Of a stretch of 64,000 bases of DNA, positions 50,701-59,700 are shown one piece after another; the first letter of the stretch is position 1, and the number at the start of each line of letters is the position of its first letter. Location of the stretch: contig NC_133230.1 in assembly GCF_040436345.1 (NCBI RefSeq), positions 25,037,197-25,101,196 of the forward strand, written 5' to 3'. Source of the stretch: Pagrus major. Taxonomy: Eukaryota > Chordata > Actinopteri > Spariformes > Sparidae. The position numbers were made by a program, and so were the translations under genes. The notes below the pieces were generated by a model. It saw only the letters and a list, made by a program, of their open reading frames with translations, was not told the origin of the DNA and made no database searches.

Positions 50701-53700
50701 TTCTTCCCGATTGGATTTATCACTGTAAAGGAAATGCAGCAGTTTGTTTTGCAGCAGGCTTTTAAGGATATGTAAATGATCTGGAGGGAGGGAGAGAGTG
50801 GAAGATGGATGGCTAACTCCATTATTGGCACTGTCACGAGTGTTTGCAGACGGAAACAACAAAGAAGTGAATATAAAAATAGCCAAAAATAGATAAGAAA
50901 AACCAGCCTGGGTGAGCCAGTAATCAAACTTATTTTACCGAACGTGGATGGATGGATGCAAAAGTTTAAAGATGTCCTGAGCATTGTGATAAATCACTGA
51001 GAAGAAAAGCACAGTTTGAAACAAACACAAACATCCCTGTTGCAGCATATAGTCGTTTGATGGCCAGTTTCTCTTCATCTGTGGATCAAGGACGTTCTAT
51101 TGCTCGCCTATAATGCCTCAGATGTTGTGCTGCTGTTAAGCCACACTGCCGAGTCCATCTTTCACTGCTGCTGCAGTCACTAATCGAGACACTCCCCTGC
51201 TGTTGCTGCTGGCGGCACACTGAATAGCATCTGCATGTCACCAGTTAGATGCATGTCACTGTAGTCTTAACCTCACCCTTCCCGAAAACAAATCAGCCTC
51301 TTGTCGACTAGACGGATCACTAAAATGCACAGCTGAGGCTAATATTAGAAACATCCTAGGGGTGGTGTGTGTGTGTGCGCGCGCTCCTGTGATATTGCAG
51401 ACTTTCGGAGAGAGAGATGTTGGAAGGCAGGTTTCAGAAAACAATGCTATCATAAATATGTCAAGTGGCAGTGTAGAAAGCACTTTTAACAATTGAGCTC
51501 TGTCATGACTACAGTCTCTGCTGAACAAAGGAGGATGGTTTAGAGTAGGGGTGCAGAGCAGGTGTAACCGAGCAACTGCATCCTCCAGTCAATCCAGCTG
51601 CAGAGTCAAACGCTTCATGAAGAAAAGGACAGATAATTGTGGTAAAAGAACGTAAGGGGAGGACAGTGAACATTGGTAAATCTGTATAAATGTACAATAA
51701 ATACAGAGATTAAAATAGGGGACCTTTCAACTTTAATTGCTATATTTCTTTTCAATAAAATTAAATATTAACTTGTAGTTCAGTATTCATGTAGTGACCT
51801 CTGATGAAGTCCACATTTGCTTTCTTTAGCAAAGTTTAGCAAAGTTTTCTAAAAAATGAAAATTCAGCCATGATCTACTCACCCCCATGCAGATGGAAAG
51901 TCAGGTGAAGTTGCATAGTCCACAAAACATTTCTGGAGCTTCACAGCGAAACAGTGTTACAGCATACTCCTAAACAACTAAAGTAGATGGGGACTTGTTT
52001 TAAAATTTAACAAAACAAAACAAATAAGTTAAACTCGAAATCTTCACTGTAGCTGCTAAGCTAAAAGGATTAGCGTACACTCCATCTGAAGTTGGTGCAT
52101 GAGCTCAACTGCACGTTGAGGGTGTAAATGACATATTTTCAAATCAAATCGGGATCTCAGAGACTTGGATTATGCCATACCAGCTGTATGGAGCCATTTT
52201 CTGTTATTGTTTGGTTGTTTATTTTAAGTTCCCCATCTACTGCAGTTGTTCAGGAGAATGCTGCAACGCTGTTTTGCTGTGAAGCTCCAGAAATGTTTTG
52301 TGGACTATGAAACTTCACCCGACTTTCCATCCACATAGGTGTGAGTAGATCATGACTGAATTTTCAGTTTTGGGTGAACTTTTCCCTTAACAGCGACTTG
52401 CCACAGGACAACCCATGTTCCCTTAAAAATAATATTCCTAACATTGAAATGGAGAAATTAAGGATTCCCCAGGTGGCAGGTTTACCTGGGGTTTGCTGGG
52501 GAGTCCGATCAATACTGCAGGTGGAGGGGAGGCAGAACTGGATCCCTGAAAACAAGGGAGTGGGGTGGATATTCAGAAAAGTGGGCATAACTGCCCAAAC
52601 ATAGTACAAACTATTTTCAATACAAAAGGCATACGCAGAGTGGATCCAGGGCGTAACTGCAGACTTTGAAGATCATCCTGCACAGTCGGATGTATGACCA
52701 AATCAGTCCTTTTGGAAAAATCAAAACAAAGAACATTTCCTAAAAATGCCACATTAGGGTGGCACACTGACTAGAAAGTCCATGTTTCAGTTTCAAATGT
52801 GAGCAGGGTGCTCTCAGCTTTCAGACAAACACTGTTAATTTACCGATGCTGTTTGTTGTCCTCTGTTTTTCTTTTCATCTTTGAATATTTACTCGAATTA
52901 TGCATCGCTGATGTTTATTATAAAACATTTTCAGACAGACGCAGTGACCCGTGTGCATCATCTGACCTGGCTTCATGACCTTGCTCCCATCATGGTCTTT
53001 ACCACTGAACTGAAACTGCTACACTTTTGGTCTACATGACCAATTGTAGAAAAGAGATTCCAGAAAGTCATTACAACAACCAATTTTGATGAAATGAAAG
53101 CTGAATCCCATCAAGGTATAGTGCAACTCCTCAATTTAGCAGTGATGTGTACTGAAGGACAGTTGCAGATGTTGATATTACAAGTCTGGTATGAATGAAG
53201 ATTTTTGCTTGAAATTTAAGATCAAATTAAATGTTGAGGGTATGTTATTGTAGATATTAGCATTTGTGATTTATAATAGGGTATGAGTGCATTTTATTTT
53301 CTATTTGAAATGTTTTGTATTCAAACACCGTTCAAAAAACATATTAAACACTGCACCCCTTCTCAACCTCTAACTCCCTTTATTTTCTGATTTTAAAAAA
53401 AACATTTTTCCGATTATAAACCCTCTCCATTTACAAGAAGAAAGGTTCTGTTAAACACTGATAACAGCAGATACAACTTGTCACCATGGGTTTAATTTAG
53501 ATTATTTTTCTCATCTAATGTTTGTAGCAAGTGCTCATGAAGTGAAAAATTATGATCCTAAATGTGGCACTGGCGTTGTTTAACCTTGTAATTGGAGAAT
53601 GTCTCTGCAAAGGTTACTACCTTATTAAACTTGCCTTGAGCTGTATGGTGTTCACAATAAAAGAAAATAGACGCATACAGAAAGCAATTTCAACAACTAC

Positions 53701-56700
53701 ATAATCTGCCGTGGAGCAGTTTGCTGCTATTGCATGCATGCCATTGAGGTTACTGGCTTACTTGTACAGCCTTTTAAGAATACAAGAGTAAATCTTGTGT
53801 TCTATTAAACACAAGGTCAGCTAGCAGGTCTAGTTCTCTCTGCAAAGTCTACCTTCAATTAAGCAGACATTTCATAACTACTCACCAGCATCATTCCCTC
53901 CGTTTCAAATTTCACATGAGAAAAAAGTGCCTGTTAATATATGCCAATAGCTTTCATTGCATGACTGAATCCTGAGTCAATTTATTTGCCAATTTTATCT
54001 TATGAATAAACATAATGTTACTGCAGAACAGGTTAAATTATGTGCTACTTTTAGATAATAATTTTGCTAATTAAAAGTTAAACATGTAAGGCGTCCAGGG
54101 AGGAAACGGGTGATGCGTTTTATGTCGGTGAAATGAGCAAAACGAATACAACAATACAACCTAATTAACTTTCAGACCCTTTGAAAACATTTCAGATTCA
54201 GTCAATTTAGCAAACTTTCTTTCAGCGTCCTGCATATATCCAATTCAAAACAACACACAGAGAAAAAAAAAAGAAGAAGAAGAAAATCTTTCCTGGCAGC
54301 TCACTTATGTTCAGCTGAGAGAGTCTTTTTGTTCCAGCGCACTTTATTAGAGCACAGACTTCAGTGGGCGATTTCATATGGAGCTCATTAATTGGACAGA
54401 TAGCACAGATATATCTTGTGATTTGCCTGGCTTTTTAGCTGTTCTTTGCTGGTAACAGAATTCTGCGTCTTTTGTGGTATGTAGGCTAGATTCATGGCAC
54501 TGAATATCAAAAAATTAAACTATGAATAGAACTGAATACTTACAATGAGGCACTGTATATGAAATGCACAAAATATTGAGGCCATCTGTCATGCACCATT
54601 ACAACATAATTGTCATCATTCAGTTTCACACACATTAAAAAAATAGCCACAAGATGTACACCTCTTTTCAGGAAGAAACGCAATTCAGCATATTCATTAC
54701 ACTTATTTCCCAGTTGTATTACATTCTCAGTCTTTGATTCCTGAGCGTTAAGATGATATCTTACAGTAAAAAATACAATATGACCTCTCAACAAAGGCCT
54801 GATATTACAGTCAGACAAATTGAATCATGATTTATTATATATTTGTGAAATAAATCTACCCTTATACTTTGTCCAGCATGATGTGTATATGTGCTGTATG
54901 TTTGACAGTGTGTGTGCATGTGAGTAACATGAGGCTACATACCATAACTGTACTGGTTTGTGATTATAATTGCACGTGAGTGTGAATGATTTCAGTTATT
55001 TTCCCAACTAAATAACAGTACAGTATTCCAGTGTCCATCCCACAGCTCACATAGTAAACAGTATGTCCTTATAGTTATATGATAACTGGCAAGATGTACT
55101 TCACTCCACTCTAGAGTGACAATTAACAGAGAGCTCAAAATAAGCCAAGGAAAGGAAAGTTCCCATCATCCCTGCTCGGATTGTCGTGACCTTGTATAGA
55201 TTAGGTCATCTTGTCCGTAGTCTATAACAGAGCTCCAAAGGACTTTGATGAAATACACTGACTGAACAAGAACATTCATTAGTGTATCCAATGAACACTG
55301 AAGTAAGCAGTACTGTTCTGGAAGATACTTCACATCAGTGGTGACAACAGCTTCAGAAAAGTTCATATTGTAAATGTTTTTGAAGCATGATTGTTCACAT
55401 TGTCACCACTAGGGGTTCATCACGTTCTTGCAGTATGATGCAATCCTAGAAGTAATTTTTTTGCTGCTACCAATGCAGTCTTTTTCCTGGAATATTACTG
55501 AAGGATTGTGTATGAGGAAGTCCTTGCTTTGAATGCCAATGACCACATGACATTTCTTTCAGCACGCTGCTCTACAGTGCACTGGCAGCTACAAACCATG
55601 AACTATAAATATACTTTGAGCTACATTTTGTCTGCTGAGAATGAGGTATGAGCTCACAGAGTGAGTGATACATATGTGATTTCTGCACTGTTGTACTCGT
55701 ATCTCCCGCTCCAGAGTTCCACACTGGCACTCCTGTGCAATGATTCTCGTCTCTCCCTTCTCTGCCACCTGTTCCACAGAAAGGCCTGCTCGCTTGGGGA
55801 CCTTTCCAGATTACCTGGGGTCTCTACTTCCATAAGATCCCCATGCTCCTGGGATACAGTCATACACTCCAGTGTTTCTATTTCATCTGGCTCCATATGT
55901 GGCAGGTCCACTAAGGGTATATCTTCAGGATCTGGTGGTGATGGATCTGTATGAGGTGGAAGAGGATCTAGGACTGGACTTGAAGATCCATCTGTATGAG
56001 GTGGAAGAGGATCTGGGACTGTACTTAAAGGTGTGTCTGTATCAGGTGGAAGGGGATCTGGGACCGGACTTGAAGAGTCATCTGTATCAGGTGGAAGAGG
56101 ATGTGGGACTGGACTTGAAGGTTCATCTGTGTCAGATGGACGAGGATCTGGGACTGGACTTGAAGGTCCATCTGTGTCAGGTGGAAGGGGATCTGGGACT
56201 GGACTTGAAGGTCCATCTGTGTCAGATGGAAGAGGATCTGGGACTGGACTTGAGGGTCCATCTGTATCAGGTGGAACAGGATCTGGGACTGGACTTGTAG
56301 GTCCAAAATCCATTTCTAGTGATGTATCAGGAGATACTGAACTAGCAGGTGATATTGTGACAGTGATTTGTGGTAATAGGACTTCATGTAATTCTGAGGC
56401 TACATCCTGAGGCATATGAGCTAAACGATACTCCACAGCTGGATCCAAACAGACAGATTCCGTTGATTGTGAAGGATCCAAGGGGCACAGCGCAGGGTCA
56501 ACAGTGGGTATGGGTGACATGGGTGAACTTGGACAATCTGAATGGTAGGCAGGTGGATCTAAATCCTCGGAAATAGATGGGTAGTCAACACTCAGGTCAA
56601 ATGGCTCTGGTTCAGGGTCCATGAACACTGAGTCAAGATCATCTTGATCTAAAGAAGTCAGCATGACCAAGTCGAAGTGGACCAGATCAGCATGATATAT

Positions 56701-59700
56701 AGGGGTGGTATCAAGGGGTTCAGGAAGTGGTGGCCACTCTGAGTCTTGGGACTCTGGGTCAGTGATTAGTTGGGTTTCTCCTGAACTGGAGCCAAAGGTT
56801 GAGACTGATGTAATTTGCTCTGGGGAAGGGTCGGAAGGATAATCTGGAAGGGTGATGATGGGCTCTGGATTTGTGTCACTGTCAGTTGGACTTGCAGGAG
56901 ACTCTGTGTCAGGATACTCTGACACCACAATAGATGGACAACTGATGTCAGTCTCTACAATACATGGTGTAACAGTATCAAGATCTAGTGTGGGTGCATC
57001 ATAGACTGTGACCTGGCCTTGACCAGTGGGGGCAGATGAGGGCACCATGTCTGATGGTTTTGGCTCAAATTCCATTGGATCTGCAGGATCGAGATCTTCT
57101 AATACAGAACATGGTAAGGACACAGTAGTAGGGTCTTGAGACACTGGATCTGGTTTGTCCACAGTGACAGGATCTGGAGACTCTGAATCTGACATGACAT
57201 CATAGTCATGTTCCTCTGGTGGAGACACAGTAACTACAGGTACTGGGTATGGTAGCTGTATCTTATCTCTTTCAATTAATTGAGAGTCTGGAGATTTCAT
57301 GTCATCAGGGTGAAATGGTTCAGTATCTGAATGGGACTCATTAGCTGGGTCTATATTTATTAGCTGTGGAGTGATTAGCATTTCTTGTTCCACTGTCACT
57401 GAGTCCTGAGGACTCTCAAGGGCTACTTCTGAAGAAACTGGCACTGCACCAGGAGTGGATACTGATTGAATCACAACCATGTCAGCAGAACTCACAATTG
57501 CATGGTCTGGTAGCTCTGGTTCTGGATCTGGTTCTGTTGTAGAGGGCACAGCAGTCAAGTGAAATGTCTCTTGTTCGACTGCTTTAACAAAGCTTGGAAG
57601 TATTGGATCCAAAGAAAGTGGTATGGCACTCTCCACATACATTGACTGTGGACAGGCGAGAATACTTGGGTCCATTGACAGCTGTTTTGGCAGACTTCGG
57701 CGGGCGCCTTTCATTTCCTCCTTCTCTTCTGGACAATTGACAGCTGCATCTGCAGTGCTTTGCCGGACCAGGACTTTGCTTCTGGCCTGGGTCCCTACAG
57801 ACACTTTCGATACCTGGGGTTTCTTCTCCCTAGCTCCCCCTGTGCCTCTTTCTGTCGTAGAGCTTCCAAGTCCTCCTACCCCTACTCCTACTCCTACTCC
57901 TACTCCTACTCCTACCCCTGCCCCTGCCCCTGCCCCTGTCCCTGACCTTGATCCTGTCCCTGTCCCTCTGCCTAAACCTACATCACCTCCAGCAGCCATG
58001 TTGCCACCTTGGGGAGACCAGGTGTTGTAATGCTGCGTGAAAGTGTTGAAATTACTGTTGAAAGCACGAAGCTCTTTACAGAGGTCCCTCCGTAGATCAG
58101 CAAGCTCTCGACGCATGGCGGAGACCTCTTCCTTCCACTGCATGCTGATAGCTGCAGCCAACGTAGCTGACTCTTTGATACTGGCCTGGATGGCTTTTGG
58201 TGATGGCCGTTCTGGGTCACTAGATCTGGGGGATCTGAAGAGGCTTGGAGAAACAGGAGGTCCAGACAGAGGTTTGGCTTTAGCTCCCATGTTATCTTGG
58301 TATAGCCTGTCTCTTCTGATGGGGCAGCCCAGATCATCATGAGCCAAAGGGACTGTGTCTGCCAAATCCTCATGTTCACTGGCCTGGTCGGGTAAACAAG
58401 AGTCTTCCTGCACATAATTTCTGTCTGGAAGACAAATGTAAATATGTATCTGTAATATGGCCACAGGTGTGAGCAGCTGGAGAGAATGCGCTTTTTATTG
58501 CTACAAAGCAGTAACATCAAATCATGCACTGAATGCCATGAGTCAAAATAAGATAAAGGAGAAATCTACAGCAACCAAGTGCCATCCCTAGGATTTTTGC
58601 CCAAATTCACCCTTTTGTATACCATCTATGTGTAATGAGGATTTTTTATTCTAGAATTTTAATAATCCTTGATATGCTTACACATTACAGTGTTGAAAAC
58701 CAGTGTAACACTGGGGAAGTTCTCCCATTTTGACTCATCTCCTTTAATGGCTTACACTGCCTTCTCAACTTTAATTTGTAGCATGCATTCTTGACATCTT
58801 TTCAATGCACAAAGCCGAAACTCTTATCTCCTGGAACACATCGCAGAGAATGGACAAAATTTCTAATAAATGAGGTGTAAGAACAATCCTTGCATGCTTT
58901 TCTGCTTCCAGTCGAGGTAAAGAAATGTGTACTTTGTGCAATGAAAAGAGGCAAAGATGAGCAAAGCTTCCAAACCATTTCCCATCAATCAGGAAGTATA
59001 GTATGAACCCTATTGAAAATGTGAGGTCCAGTTTGACAGATTGTTTTGAAGCACCAATTGCCCCATGTCCAAAATAGTGGCAAAATCCATCACATACCAA
59101 ACTCTGTATCCTAAAAATGCAAAGAGATTTTAGTTTACTGAGAAAGCAGTGTAAGCAGATATTTATACTGTACGTATGAAGGAATGATCATAAGCACATC
59201 TCCAGATGGCCACACCTCTAACTCTCCCTATTATAGTCCAACAGATATTGATAGTTCATGAATCTACTGTGGGAAGAGGTGGAATCCACTCATACTTCTC
59301 TTCTGGACACTTTTTCTTCTTTTCTTCCCACATTCTTCATCTGTACAAGGACGTATCATTTCCTCTGTGAATCCAGCAATCATGGGAATTGTTCAAACCA
59401 CCAGCAGCTTACAATTTATAATCAAGGCTCAGTATCAGAGAAAAATGCACGTGTCAGCTGAGTAGGGTTTAGATTTATTGTAAAAAACTTTGCATATGTG
59501 ATATATGTGACTAACCAGTGTGACAGTTCAGTTACCAGGATTGATTATCCAGGGCTCAACATCTACTGTGCAGATCTGTAATGTGATCTCATCGTGTGTA
59601 TGAGCTTTGCAATGTGACAAAATTATTTCTGTGAGGTGGACAATATGTGTGTGAAGTTGAAACTGGGGTTGCAAGTAAACAGTGCATATTTTACATATGG

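Noticed and set aside
55872..56410. Plus-strand open frames of 97-142 codons with regular repeats
   Set aside because: They are antisense readings of the 45-bp minisatellite; a repeat whose period is a multiple of three keeps several frames open.
57623..58030. Plus-strand 135-codon frame with TPTPTPTP and APAPAP
   Set aside because: It is the antisense of the Gly/Val hexanucleotide tract within the larger minus-strand ORF.
58771..59100. 109-codon minus-strand open stretch (LEAEKHARIVLTPHLLEILS)
   Set aside because: It has no family resemblance, no ATG in good context and AT-driven composition. Its length is comparable to other chance frames in the window.
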